From: JANXQG01 sp964615095
GTDB taxonomy: Bacteria; Planctomycetota; Planctomycetia; Pirellulales; Thermoguttaceae
Direction: 5' to 3'
DNA length: 64,000 nucleotides
Assembly: GCA_964615095.1 (NCBI GenBank)
Contig: CAZTPX010000006.1
Location: 1-64,000 of the forward strand
The notes below the pieces were generated by a model, which had not been told where the DNA came from, made no database searches, and saw nothing but the letters and a program-made list of their open reading frames with translations. A program made the position numbers and the translations under genes. Positions 18,101 through 26,348 of this stretch are shown here, one piece after another (the first letter of the stretch is position 1; every line of letters starts with the position of its first letter).

Positions 18101-18502
18101 GAGTGGGAGTATGCGTGTCGATCCGACAGCCAGACCAGCCGCTACTACGGGGTGGGCATCAAGCTCTTGCCCAAATATGCCTGGTTTTGGGACAATGCGG
18201 ACGATTTAATCGAGCACCATCGCAATCGAGCTTGGCCGGTCGGAATGAAGAAACCGAATGACTACGGACTGTTCGACATGCTTGGCAATGCTTGGCAGTG
18301 GTGCGACAATGTTTTTGCACCCTACTCCGGTTTGGAAGAGGCGGGAACAAATGTGGAGGCGTGGGACAAGGTTGGCCGCGTGTTGCACGGCGGCTCGTAC
18401 GACTCTCTTGCATGGGACGTGCGTTCTGCCTTCCGTGTCAGCAGCGTTCCGACGGACAATAACGTCTCCTACGGGTTTCGCGTGGCGCGGACGTGCCCCT
18501 GA
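15122..18502 (+). CDS. Ser/Thr protein kinase fused to HEAT-like repeats and a formylglycine-enzyme (FGE/SUMF1) domain
   Basis: A 1126-residue membrane protein. Residues 20-100 are the planctomycete kinase N-terminal region (DQFEVAWKAEPRPRIDDFL). The kinase domain is about 133-400: GGMGVV loop, VAVK Lys163, HRDIKPSN with Asp256, DFG 274-276 and GTPSFMPPEQA. A transmembrane helix lies at about 421-445. Residues about 450-860 are helical and HEAT-like. The last 250 residues are an FGE-sulfatase domain (FRMGSPDGEP, RLPTEAEWEYACR, FDMLGNAWQWCDN, VLHGGSYD, GFRVART). In planctomycetes such FGE domains often serve as sensor or ligand modules rather than sulfatase activators. The stop codon is 5 bases from that of the convergent ECF sigma gene, a partnership often seen in this phylum. 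Substrates are unknown. Confidence 0.9.
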   Translation: MEPQPHDDLSTEAPLSQVQRADRVCDQFEVAWKAEPRPRIDDFLVGVPSAQWPELLRQLLILDLDYRRQLGEGPTLEEYRAEYPALELDRFADLFAETSQPVPSSVAGAPVQVTMSYTQRRNGQLPRIHYLGDYELLAEIAHGGMGVVYKARQLSLNRVVAVKMILAGQLATKADHDRFHSEAQAAALLDHPNIVPIFEIGEQEGQHYFSMGYVDGRSLAARLADGPLPPKAAAELVATVAEAVEYAHRQGVIHRDIKPSNILVDSRGCPRVTDFGLAKRVDSGSDLTATGQILGTPSFMPPEQAAGQINAVGPAADVYALGATLYAALTGRPPFQAATPLETLKQVIEREPVRLRQLNAAVPRDLETIVLKCLEKSVPRRYATAKELAEELRCYLEGRPIRARPVGRWERVWRWCRRNPVVAGLSAAALLLMVLVGVTSTVGYLSTSRALNQVVAAQRERALAQVATLRTAEISRVPDLIEDLKPFRAEIVPQLRRSLLQPELGEQERLRLSLALVAEDPGQVAYVSDRLLSAEPAELLVIRDSLLPYRDELTARMWLTVDDPAAAKDRRFRAICALAAFDPASPRWTTAGNLAAEVLVAEHPLLVGAWMEALRPVRQALLPGLQAVFQDQKRRDSQRSMATSILADYAANRPDVLADLLMEADEKQFAVIYTKLKERGEAGLPFLQAEIQIPPRGNTEEVKEAFAKRQANAAVALLRLNQPEKVWPLLKHSPDPTARSYLIHSFAPLGADVMLVVRRLDEEADVSSRRALILSLGEFDVTHFPAAERKALIARLIELYRSDSDPGLHGAAEWLLRQEGWDQKAKLAEIDSRLQIDEKQLQASKASDKQQWYVSTAGQTFVILRADKPFRMGSPDGEPDRQTYEVLHQQRIDRTYAIATKMVTKAQFRRFQEANPDVRRLDIIDRYTSSDDCPQIVVDWYEAARYCNWLSRIEGIPEGQWCYEPNADGKYAQGMRPAKGYLQRRGYRLPTEAEWEYACRSDSQTSRYYGVGIKLLPKYAWFWDNADDLIEHHRNRAWPVGMKKPNDYGLFDMLGNAWQWCDNVFAPYSGLEEAGTNVEAWDKVGRVLHGGSYDSLAWDVRSAFRVSSVPTDNNVSYGFRVARTCP

Positions 18503-18507
18503 GTCGA

Positions 18508-19101
18508 TTAGAGATTCTCGTCCCAGATCCGACGGATGACTTGCAGCTTGCGTTCGACCGTCCGCTCGCTGCAGCCAAGTCCCCGGGCGATCTCGGCGTT
18601 TTCACGTCCTTCCAGCTTGCCTTGGGCGACTTGCCTCTGCACGGAGTCCAGCACGGCAAACAGCCGCGAGACGTTCTCTCGTACGATGGCCGCAAATTCC
18701 GGAGTAGGCTCCTCCGCGATGACATGGTCCAGCTCTTCCGGAGCGCCTTCGCTCGAGCGCCGCTTTTGATAGCGGAGGAGGTCGTGTACCCGCCGGGAGG
18801 TCAAGACGACCAGCAGGGGCCAGAGATTCTCGCGGTTGCGAAGCTCGGAGAATTGCCCCGCCTCGGCGCCTTGCCACAGGTTGCGAAAGACGATTGCCGC
18901 CACGTCCTCTTCGTCGGCCATACGTCGCGGGGCGGAGCCCAGCTTCCTTCGCGCCAACCGCACGAGGCGTTCGAAGTAGCGATTCCAAAGGCAATCCGCC
19001 GCCTTGGCCTCCCCCGCCTTCAGGCCGGCGATCCATTGCGTCACGGAAGCATTGGCCGAACTGAGCGAAGCATTCCCTCCCGGATCGTGCGAAGAAACCA
19101 T
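18508..19101 (-). CDS. ECF-type RNA polymerase sigma factor
   Basis: The product has 198 residues from ATG 19101 (MVSSHDPGG); the open frame reaches 19203, but the preceding sequence looks non-coding. Region 2 covers about residues 15-110 (WNRYFERLVRLARRKL, DEEDVAAIVFRNLWQ) and region 4 about 130-198 (GRENAEIARGLGCSERTVER). It matches the planctomycete-type ECF group that couples with Ser/Thr kinases. No anti-sigma factor adjoins it, and its convergent neighbour is the kinase-FGE gene, so phosphorylation may control it (inference). Confidence 0.88.
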   Translation of the reverse strand: MVSSHDPGGNASLSSANASVTQWIAGLKAGEAKAADCLWNRYFERLVRLARRKLGSAPRRMADEEDVAAIVFRNLWQGAEAGQFSELRNRENLWPLLVVLTSRRVHDLLRYQKRRSSEGAPEELDHVIAEEPTPEFAAIVRENVSRLFAVLDSVQRQVAQGKLEGRENAEIARGLGCSERTVERKLQVIRRIWDENL

Positions 19102-19456
19102 AGGTCGATGTTCTCCCGTGTCAATATCGACTGAGTCCGCGGTGTGGCTCACGCGACTTATAAGCATTCTACGCGGCGGGCAATCCGCGCATAATTCGTG
19201 CATGCAGTGGCGGTGAGCGGGTAATTGTCTCCGGGCGTTTTCCCCGAGACCAACACGGCTCGTGTGGAAAGGGCTGCCGCTTAATGATGTTCAACCATTG
19301 TACCGACCTGGCCTCGGTGGGCAAGGCACGGGATATTCCTGTCGGGATATTCCTTGTATCTCGCGGTTACTGCCAACCTTGCCTTCCATGAAGGGGATGC
19401 GAATAATTTTCCGCGTCCCGTATGCACACTTAACCCGCCCGCCAAGGCCGTCGTCC
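19102..19456. other. Divergent intergenic region
   Basis: About 355 bases between the sigma-factor start and the second kinase start. It should hold both promoters. No gene or clear motif was seen. Confidence 0.45.
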
Positions 19457-21166
19457 ATGGAAAATACCGGCGAACACTCGGACCGCTTGCTTCCGCTTTC
19501 CAAGGTGGTTCGCATCGACGAGATCTGTGACCGGTTTGACCAGGCCATCAAAGAGGCAATCAAAAGCGGTGCGCCCTGGCCTGGCATTGAGGACTTCTTG
19601 GGTGATACGGTCGAGCCCGTGCGTTCCGAGCTGCGCAAGGAGCTGATGGCGGTGGAAGCCTCCTACCGCGAGCAACAGGCGACAAGCGGCAATGCGGCGA
19701 ATGCCGACGTACGGCTAGCAGAGTCAGGAGATGCTCCTACTGAGGAGCAGACGGTGGCCTACGTTCCCAGCGAACAGTCCGGCACCGTCGTTGCCGGCCG
19801 CTACAAGCTGCTGGAAGCGATCGGCGAGGGTGGCATGGGCACAGTCTGGGTGGCCGAGCAGACGCAGCCCGTCCGCCGCAAGGTGGCGCTGAAGCTCATC
19901 AAGGCGGGCATGGACTCGAAGTCCGTGCTGGCTCGTTTTGAGGCCGAGCGGCAGGCCCTGGCCGTGATGGACCACCCCAACATCGCCAAGGTGCTCGACG
20001 GCGGGCTGACGGAAACGGGCCGCCCCTTTTTCGTGATGGAGTATGTCAAGGGTGTGCCGATCACCGAGTATTGCGAAGCGACGCGGCTGAGCATTCCCGA
20101 GCGGCTGCAGTTGTTCGTGCAGGTCTGCCAGGCCGTCCAACACGCTCATCAGAAGGGAATCATCCACCGCGACCTGAAACCGTCGAATATCCTCGTCGCC
20201 CCGTATGACGACAGGCCGGTGCCCAAAGTCATCGACTTCGGGCTGGCCAAGGCGATGCACCAGCCGCTGACCGAGCGGACGCTGCACACCGCCCACGACG
20301 CCGTGCTGGGCACGCCGGTCTACATGTCGCCGGAACAGGCGCAGCTCAACAACTTCGACGTCGACACCCGCTCGGACCTGTACTCGCTGGGGGTGTTGCT
20401 CTACGAGCTGCTGACGGGTACGACTCCGCTGGAGAAGCAGCGCCTCAGACAAGCGGCTTGGGATGAGATTCGTCGCATCATCCGCGGGGAAGAGCCGCCC
20501 CGGCCCAGTATGAGGCTGAGCTCCAGCCAAGCGCTGCCGTTACTGGCTGTGGGGCGGCAGATGGAGCCGGCGCGGCTGACGAAACTCATCCGCGGGGAAC
20601 TGGACTGGATCGTGATGAAGTCGCTGGAGAAGGACCGCAGGCGGCGGTACGAGACGGCCAACGGCTTCGCTATGGACGTTGAGCGCTTTCTGGCCGGCGA
20701 ACCGGTGTTGGCCGCGCCGCCCAGCACCCGCTACCGACTGCGGAAGTTCGCCCGCAAGCATCGCGCCGCCTTGACGACGGCCACCACTTTCGTCCTGCTC
20801 CTCCTGGCAGGCGCGGCCTCCAGCACCTGGCAGGCGGTGCGGGCGACGCGGGCGGAAACCGCCGCAAGGACTGCGGAAGAGTACGCCGAGGCAAGGCAAG
20901 CCGAGGCCGAGCGGCAGAAGAACCGGGCCGAAGCGGAGAAGCAGAAGGCAGATGGTAATGTATCACAAGCGCCGCTAACGCTCGAATCGCGATCGGACAG
21001 AGTTTGGCTGCTGATTTTCCCAGGAAGCCATACCTTTTGCGACAATTCCCATCAAACCACCCATTTCTCGGAATGCCGTCGGCCCGCTAACCTGCGGCGG
21101 TCACCCCCACTCCGCGCGCAACCGCCTGCCGTTCCTCTGCTTGCCGCGTGGTGTTCGCGCGGCTAA
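19457..21166 (+). CDS. Ser/Thr protein kinase, C-terminal sensor region lost
   Basis: ATG 19457 (MENTGEHSDRLL) is the likely start, although the frame opens at 19262. The kinase domain covers about residues 114-400: GEGGMGTVW, VALKLIKAGMDSK, IIHRDLKPSNIL, VIDFGLAKA and GTPVYMSPEQAQL. A transmembrane helix follows (ALTTATTFVLLLLAGAA), then a charged coiled coil of Glu/Ala/Lys. Relatives continue with several hundred residues of TPR or WD40 repeats. Here recognisable sequence stops at EAEKQKADGN (about 20957), and the last 70 residues look like translated non-coding DNA containing the shared 17-mer. The kinase core is intact, but its periplasmic sensor is missing. Confidence 0.85.
   Translation: MENTGEHSDRLLPLSKVVRIDEICDRFDQAIKEAIKSGAPWPGIEDFLGDTVEPVRSELRKELMAVEASYREQQATSGNAANADVRLAESGDAPTEEQTVAYVPSEQSGTVVAGRYKLLEAIGEGGMGTVWVAEQTQPVRRKVALKLIKAGMDSKSVLARFEAERQALAVMDHPNIAKVLDGGLTETGRPFFVMEYVKGVPITEYCEATRLSIPERLQLFVQVCQAVQHAHQKGIIHRDLKPSNILVAPYDDRPVPKVIDFGLAKAMHQPLTERTLHTAHDAVLGTPVYMSPEQAQLNNFDVDTRSDLYSLGVLLYELLTGTTPLEKQRLRQAAWDEIRRIIRGEEPPRPSMRLSSSQALPLLAVGRQMEPARLTKLIRGELDWIVMKSLEKDRRRRYETANGFAMDVERFLAGEPVLAAPPSTRYRLRKFARKHRAALTTATTFVLLLLAGAASSTWQAVRATRAETAARTAEEYAEARQAEAERQKNRAEAEKQKADGNVSQAPLTLESRSDRVWLLIFPGSHTFCDNSHQTTHFSECRRPANLRRSPPLRAQPPAVPLLAAWCSRG
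21092..21108. repeat. 17-base repeat, copy 2
   Basis: Identical to 12498-12514. It lies inside the foreign-looking tail of the truncated kinase. Confidence 0.5.
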
Positions 21167-21206
21167 AATACCGGACGTGGAAATCACGTTATCGAGTAGG
21201 CAAACC

Positions 21207-22373
21207 ATGCGCACGATCAAGACCCTTGCGATGTTGGTCCTGCTGTTGGCCCTCGGCTCCGGGGCTGCCCTGGCCCAAAAAAAGAACGATCCGCCGAAAC
21301 AGGTGCCGCTGAACCAGTTCATCGATAAGCATTTCGCCCATTGGGACCGCAACCACGACGACGTTCTCGACATTGCCGAGGTCGATCGTAGCGTCGAGGA
21401 TCACAATGTCTTCGGACGCGAAGCAGCCGTTATCTTCCGCATCCGCGAGCGGATGACGGGCAAGGGCAAGCCTTCCCACTTGTCGCACCAGCAGGTGCTC
21501 GCGCTGGCCCAGGATCGAGCATTTGAAAAAGCGGTCGATGCGACCGCCAAGCAGTTGGGAACGATTGACCGCGAGCTGTTCCTGGCCAGCGACCCCGACC
21601 TTTCCACTTTCCATCAAGGCCGGTTGGGCGATTGTTACCTGCTTTGCACCGTCGGCGCGCAGGTGCATCGCAACCCCAAGGCGATACGTGAGATGATCCA
21701 TCCCCTGGTGACCGGCGGCTTTCAGGTCGCTTTCGGCGACGGCCAGAAAATCCCGATCTCCCGGCTCACCGACGCCGAATTGCTCTTAGGCGCCCAACTT
21801 GACAGCCATCACGGCAGTTGGCTGGTGGTGCTGGAAAAGGCCTACGCCAACATTCGCGAGCGCCAGCGGGCGAAAAAGAAGAAACCGGGCAACGGCCCCA
21901 CGATCGTGCCTGAGGACACGCTCAACGGCGGCTATCCGGGCGAGATCATTTCGCTCTTGACCGGCCAGCAGCCGGCCAATCTGGACGTGAAGAAAATGAC
22001 CCGTCGCGATCAGGTGCATAACATGCTGGTCGATCGGATGAGGAAACGACGGCTTGTTTGCATTTCGGCGGTGGTTGCAAAGCCGCCTCCCGGCATGATC
22101 ACCGACCATTGCTACGCCATCTTCGGCTACGACGGCAAAGAGCGAAAGGTGACCATCTTCAATCCTTGGGGCAACCAGTTTACTCTCAAAGGCCCTCCGG
22201 GTCTGGCTAACGGCTATCCCCAAGAGAAAAGTTTCGCGCTCACGCTGCAAGTCCACGACAATGGCAAAGGCATCGTGTGGTCGGGCAGCCTGGAGGTAGC
22301 CGAACTCAAACGGGACCAGATTCGTTCGGCCGGCCCGGATTGTTCACGACAAAGAAGGTGGCGTTTCCCCTGA
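21207..22373 (+). CDS. Secreted calpain-family (C2) cysteine protease with EF-hand
   Basis: A 388-residue protein from ATG 21207, with a signal peptide (RTIKTLAMLVLLLALGSGAALA). DRNHDDVLDIAE at residues 47-58 is an EF-hand calcium loop with acidic residues at positions 1, 5, 9 and 12 and Asn at 3. FHQGRLGDCYLLC supplies the catalytic Cys143 in the calpain QGxxGDC context, ITDHCYAIFGYD the His301, and TIFNPWGNQ the Asn319. All three catalytic residues are present, so a calcium-dependent exported protease is plausible. The last 30 residues (from about WSGSLEVAEL) look less like the family and may be frameshifted. A link to the kinase upstream is only positional. Confidence 0.82.
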   Translation: MRTIKTLAMLVLLLALGSGAALAQKKNDPPKQVPLNQFIDKHFAHWDRNHDDVLDIAEVDRSVEDHNVFGREAAVIFRIRERMTGKGKPSHLSHQQVLALAQDRAFEKAVDATAKQLGTIDRELFLASDPDLSTFHQGRLGDCYLLCTVGAQVHRNPKAIREMIHPLVTGGFQVAFGDGQKIPISRLTDAELLLGAQLDSHHGSWLVVLEKAYANIRERQRAKKKKPGNGPTIVPEDTLNGGYPGEIISLLTGQQPANLDVKKMTRRDQVHNMLVDRMRKRRLVCISAVVAKPPPGMITDHCYAIFGYDGKERKVTIFNPWGNQFTLKGPPGLANGYPQEKSFALTLQVHDNGKGIVWSGSLEVAELKRDQIRSAGPDCSRQRRWRFP

Positions 22374-22502
22374 AGGCGACCGTCGAACCGCTGCCGGGCT
22401 GATCGGGGAACCGCTGCATATCGGCCATCGCTGGTTGAACATGATCTCCCTGGACGCCATAATCAAGCGAGTTGCAAGCAAAGTCCACAAAAGGAGCAGC
22501 CT

Positions 22503-24260
22503 ATGAACGCCCCTAGAATCCTCAGCATATCGGGCCTCGTATTGAGCTTCGCCCTGATGATTCTCTCCCGGCCGGAGACCTCAGCCGGGGCAGTGGAATC
22601 GGTCAGCTCTGAAACGCCCCAAGAGCGCACCGCCCGCTTAGCATGGTGGCGGGAATCGCGGTTCGGCATGTTCATCCATTGGGGGCCAGTCAGTCTGAAA
22701 GAGACGGAGATCAGTTGGTCACGTGCCAATTCCAATTCCAAGTGTCCGAACAACGGCCAAATTCCGGTCGCGGTGTACGACAGCCTGTACAAGGAGTTCA
22801 ATCCGACGAAATTCGACGCCAAGCAGTGGGTCGCCGTCGCCAAGGCGGCCGGGATGAAATACATGGTGCTGACCGCCAAGCATTGCGATGGGTTTCTGCT
22901 CTGGGACTCGAACGTGGATGACTACAACATCATGCACACGCCGTTCAAACGCGATGTCTGCGCCGAACTCGCCGAAGCTGCGCACAAAGCCGGGTTGCGG
23001 ATCGGTTGGTATTTCTCGCCGATGGACTGGCGCGACCGCGATTGTCGTAGCGAAAAGAACGCCGAGTTCGTCAAACGGATGCAGGGAGAACTGAAGGAAC
23101 TGCTGACCAACTACGGCAAGATCGACTTGCTATGGTTCGATCACGATGGGCGGTCCGCGCCTTGGGACCAGGAGCGGACCTATTCACTGGTCAAGAGTCT
23201 CCAGCCGCAGATCATCATCGACAACCGATTGGACCTCGGTCGTGGGCAGGATGCCGGCAGTGCGCAGAGCATCGGCCCTCACGCAGACTACTACACACCG
23301 GAGCAGTCGGTGGGCGGCTTTGATGCTCAGCATCCTTGGGAGTCGTGCATGACCATCTCGCGCCGTGGTCAATGGGCCTGGGGCGGATCGCAGGATGGCG
23401 TAAAGACATTCGCAGAGTGTCTGAACATGCTGGTCCGTTGCGCCGGTGGCGATGGCAATTTGCTGTTGAACGTCGGTCCCATGCCTAACGGCGAAATCGC
23501 CACGGAACAGGTGAACCGTTTAAAAGAAATGGGAACCTGGTTGGGCAAGCACGGCGAAAGCATCTACGGCACGCGGGGCGGTCCGTTCAAGCCCGGCCGG
23601 TTCGGCGTCTCGACACACAAAGGCCACACCATCTACCTGCACATCCAACGCTGGTCCGGGAAGACGCTGATGTTACCGGCCATTCCTGCCAAGATCATCC
23701 GCAGCATGGTACTGACCGGTGGCACCGCACCCGCCAAGCAGACCGCGGACGGCATCGAGATTGCGCTGCCGGCTGGGGATCGGCAGGAGATTGACACGGT
23801 CATAGCCCTGGAGTTGGATCGCCCGGCCAGTGAAATTGCACCGCTGCCCACGCTCGTCGGCTCGCAGTCGTTGGCGACCGGCAAGAAAGCTACGGCCTCG
23901 AACGTCTTTCAGGGAAATGCCCAATACGGTTCGGACAAGGCCTTCGATGACAACAGCGAGACTCGCTGGGCCACCGATTCCGGTACGAAGTCCGCCTGGC
24001 TGGAAGCCGATCTTGGCAAGCCGATGACCATCGGCCGTGCCGTCATCGAGCAGGCGTATCCTGAGTTGAAGCGCGTCCGTAAGTTCGCCATCGAGTACTG
24101 GCAGGACGGGCAATGGAAACCCTGTTACCGCGGTGAAAACATGGGAGCCGTGCTCGATGCCGCGTTCGATCCGGTCATCGCCCAGCGAGTACGATTGAAC
24201 ATCACCGAAGCCACCGATGGGCCAACCATCTGGGAGTTCCAGTTGTTCAAGTCGCCATGA
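22503..24260 (+). CDS. Alpha-L-fucosidase, GH29, with C-terminal F5/8-type (CBM32-like) domain
   Basis: A 585-residue secreted enzyme (signal peptide to about residue 29). ARLAWWRESRFGMFIHWGP is the GH29 entry motif. KYMVLTAKHCDGFLLWDS forms the barrel centre. IDLLWFDHDG provides the predicted nucleophile Asp at about residue 213. NLLLNVGPMPNGEI marks the end of the catalytic barrel. Residues about 455-585 (SLATGKKATASNVF, SDKAFDDNSETRWATD, WEFQLFKSP) form a discoidin-type sugar-binding domain. It removes terminal alpha-L-fucose from glycans or algal polysaccharide. A GGAGC site precedes the ATG. It is convergent with the next beta-helix gene. Confidence 0.93.
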   Translation: MNAPRILSISGLVLSFALMILSRPETSAGAVESVSSETPQERTARLAWWRESRFGMFIHWGPVSLKETEISWSRANSNSKCPNNGQIPVAVYDSLYKEFNPTKFDAKQWVAVAKAAGMKYMVLTAKHCDGFLLWDSNVDDYNIMHTPFKRDVCAELAEAAHKAGLRIGWYFSPMDWRDRDCRSEKNAEFVKRMQGELKELLTNYGKIDLLWFDHDGRSAPWDQERTYSLVKSLQPQIIIDNRLDLGRGQDAGSAQSIGPHADYYTPEQSVGGFDAQHPWESCMTISRRGQWAWGGSQDGVKTFAECLNMLVRCAGGDGNLLLNVGPMPNGEIATEQVNRLKEMGTWLGKHGESIYGTRGGPFKPGRFGVSTHKGHTIYLHIQRWSGKTLMLPAIPAKIIRSMVLTGGTAPAKQTADGIEIALPAGDRQEIDTVIALELDRPASEIAPLPTLVGSQSLATGKKATASNVFQGNAQYGSDKAFDDNSETRWATDSGTKSAWLEADLGKPMTIGRAVIEQAYPELKRVRKFAIEYWQDGQWKPCYRGENMGAVLDAAFDPVIAQRVRLNITEATDGPTIWEFQLFKSP

Positions 24261-24298
24261 GCGAAGACGACCATGCAGTTGACGTCCGATGCCTCCGA

Positions 24299-26167
24299 TC
24301 AAGGCTTGGCCAACAGCTTCTGCCGGTATGCCGGCTCCAGCCCGGCCTCGTTGGCGACGGCCTCCAGCGTTTCCTTCGCTGGGGCGACCTTCTGGAACAG
24401 ATTGCCATCCCAGGTATTGCCACTCTCACTGCACTGGCAGAAGAAGAGCGGACTTTCGGTTCCATATACCACGTTCTTCTCAAACCGATAACCCCGACAC
24501 CCTAAATCGGCTCGGACTCCATCCAGGTAGATTCCCGCGGCACTCCAAGGTCCAGCACCACGAGGGTTATGAGGATTGCGGCGAAGATCGTGTATCCAGT
24601 TACCGCGGATCTCTGCGCCGCGGTCGGCTTGGGGGAAGGAAACGTAGATCCCGGCGCCGTCTACTGCCACCTTCATCACATCATGGATATGGTTGTGAGC
24701 CACCGTGTTGTTCCTGGCGAAGGGCGGTCCCGGGGCCTCGTTCCCGCTGACTACGATCCCTGAGTAGGCAACATCGTGGATCAGGTTATGGGCCACCAAG
24801 GCGTCCTGCGTCAGGCCCAGAAAGATCCCGATCGCACCAAAGTAGTCTAAGCCACAGTCATAAATGTGGTTGTTGGCGATACGATACCCCTTGTGCTCAT
24901 CCGGGCGAATCGGGTCGGCCCACCTCCAGGTGTCGCGGTTGCGGATTCCACCGGCCGTAATGCCGCCCCCGCCCAGACCACAGATCTCGTTGCCTTCAAT
25001 CGTGTTCTCGGCGCAGCCGTTCAACAGGCTTAGTCCGATGCCGCCTGCGTGTCCGACGCCTCCATCGAGGAAGTCACAGCCGCGGGCATACTTGAAGCTC
25101 ACGGCGGCATCGATCCATCGGTACTTCTTGGCCAGCTCCGGCTCCTTCTGTTCCAGAAGCTCCAGGCAGCCGAACATCGCCGTAAATCCATAGGGCGGCA
25201 GCGGCCAATCCACGTGGGCCACGTAGAGGCCCTTGAAGCGCAGGTTCTTCACCGGCCGCAGCGGTGTGCCGGCGACGACCAAGAGCGATTTCTGGACGAC
25301 CGGCGCTACCACTTCGGCCTGGGTCAAGTCTTCTCCCTTCCGCGGCCAATAGGAAAGCCTGCCCGTCTGGCGATCCAGATACCACTCGCCCGGTTGATCC
25401 AACATCTCGATGGCGTTCTCGAAATAGCACGAGTAAGCGCCCGAAGGGAAACTGATGTTGTATTCGCCAGGCAAGCCGTGCGGCCAGTTATGCGGTGGCG
25501 GGAGGGTGAACGTGTTGTCCGCCTCGTTGATGCGCCCCAGGCGTTTTCGCGTGCCGTCATTGTTATTGATCCAGGTTACTTCGATGTCGGCGACGTTCTT
25601 CCACGCCCGAATGGGATGGTCCACACCCAAGGTCACCATCGCGTCGTTGGCATCGCCATTGGGTCGGGGCCGTACCTTCCACCACTCTCCCGGATTCGGC
25701 GTTCGTGCCCGGTTGGCCCGCCGGCCGTCAACAAACAACTGGCGGAAGTACCACTGGCCGGCTTTGACCTCGGGAAGTTCCACGGTCCAAATCTGGCCCT
25801 GCCCACGCTGCCAGCCGCTGATCTTCCTGCCCCCGCTCAGCACGACCTTTTCGCCCGGCCAGGCGGCGTAGGTGATGGTGTGCCGATTGGTTCCTGAGTC
25901 TTCCGGTACAAAGACCAGCGGTTGCCGCAACCGATACGTCCCTCCGCGGACCAGCACCAGCACGTCGGAGTTTATCCCGGCCGCCAATCGCGGACGCAAC
26001 AGGTCACGTGCTCGGGCGATGCTGGCCAGGGGCGCTTCCGCCGTGCCGGCGTTATTGTCGTTCCCGTCGACGGCCACATAGAGGTCGGCCTTCGGCGGCT
26101 CCGCTGCTGATGCGCCGGCAGAAATCACCATGATCGCCCATACTGCAAGAAGTCTCGTCGTGTTCAC
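24299..26167 (-). CDS. Secreted right-handed parallel beta-helix protein, possible polysaccharide-active enzyme
   Basis: A 622-residue protein with a signal peptide (LLAVWAIMVISAGASAAE). DLYVAVDGNDNNAGTAEAPL is the typical start of DUF1565-type beta-helix enzymes, followed by RGGTYRLRQPLVF. The second half repeats N-x-I-x-G-N turns (NTIEGNEICGLGGGG, IANNHIYDCG, AHNLIHDVAYSGI, VAHNHIHDVMK) expected for helix coils. Relatives include glycosidases and lyases, but no catalytic set can be assigned by eye. Its closeness to the GH29 gene suggests a shared role in glycan breakdown. Confidence 0.8.
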   Translation of the reverse strand: MNTTRLLAVWAIMVISAGASAAEPPKADLYVAVDGNDNNAGTAEAPLASIARARDLLRPRLAAGINSDVLVLVRGGTYRLRQPLVFVPEDSGTNRHTITYAAWPGEKVVLSGGRKISGWQRGQGQIWTVELPEVKAGQWYFRQLFVDGRRANRARTPNPGEWWKVRPRPNGDANDAMVTLGVDHPIRAWKNVADIEVTWINNNDGTRKRLGRINEADNTFTLPPPHNWPHGLPGEYNISFPSGAYSCYFENAIEMLDQPGEWYLDRQTGRLSYWPRKGEDLTQAEVVAPVVQKSLLVVAGTPLRPVKNLRFKGLYVAHVDWPLPPYGFTAMFGCLELLEQKEPELAKKYRWIDAAVSFKYARGCDFLDGGVGHAGGIGLSLLNGCAENTIEGNEICGLGGGGITAGGIRNRDTWRWADPIRPDEHKGYRIANNHIYDCGLDYFGAIGIFLGLTQDALVAHNLIHDVAYSGIVVSGNEAPGPPFARNNTVAHNHIHDVMKVAVDGAGIYVSFPQADRGAEIRGNWIHDLRRNPHNPRGAGPWSAAGIYLDGVRADLGCRGYRFEKNVVYGTESPLFFCQCSESGNTWDGNLFQKVAPAKETLEAVANEAGLEPAYRQKLLAKP

Positions 26168-26187
26168 TGTCTCTCGATGGGAGGGAA

Positions 26188-26209
26188 TGAAGCCCTCGCC
26201 TTCAGGCGA
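26188..26209. repeat. 22-base repeat, copy 1 (hairpin half)
   Basis: TGAAGCCCTCGCCTTCAGGC plus GA is identical to 26364-26385. In this copy the stem is shortened because GAAACC follows instead of GAGGGT. Confidence 0.7.
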
Positions 26210-26348
26210 AACCTTTAGGATACGTTAGACGTTGTTGTGCGAGGGAATTCCGTCTTGTGGTTATGTGTTTTCTCGAAAAGGCTCGAACTGTGAGCTCTTT
26301 GTGTCAGGTTATTCAATTCGGGATGTGCGAAGGACTTCAGTCCGTAGC

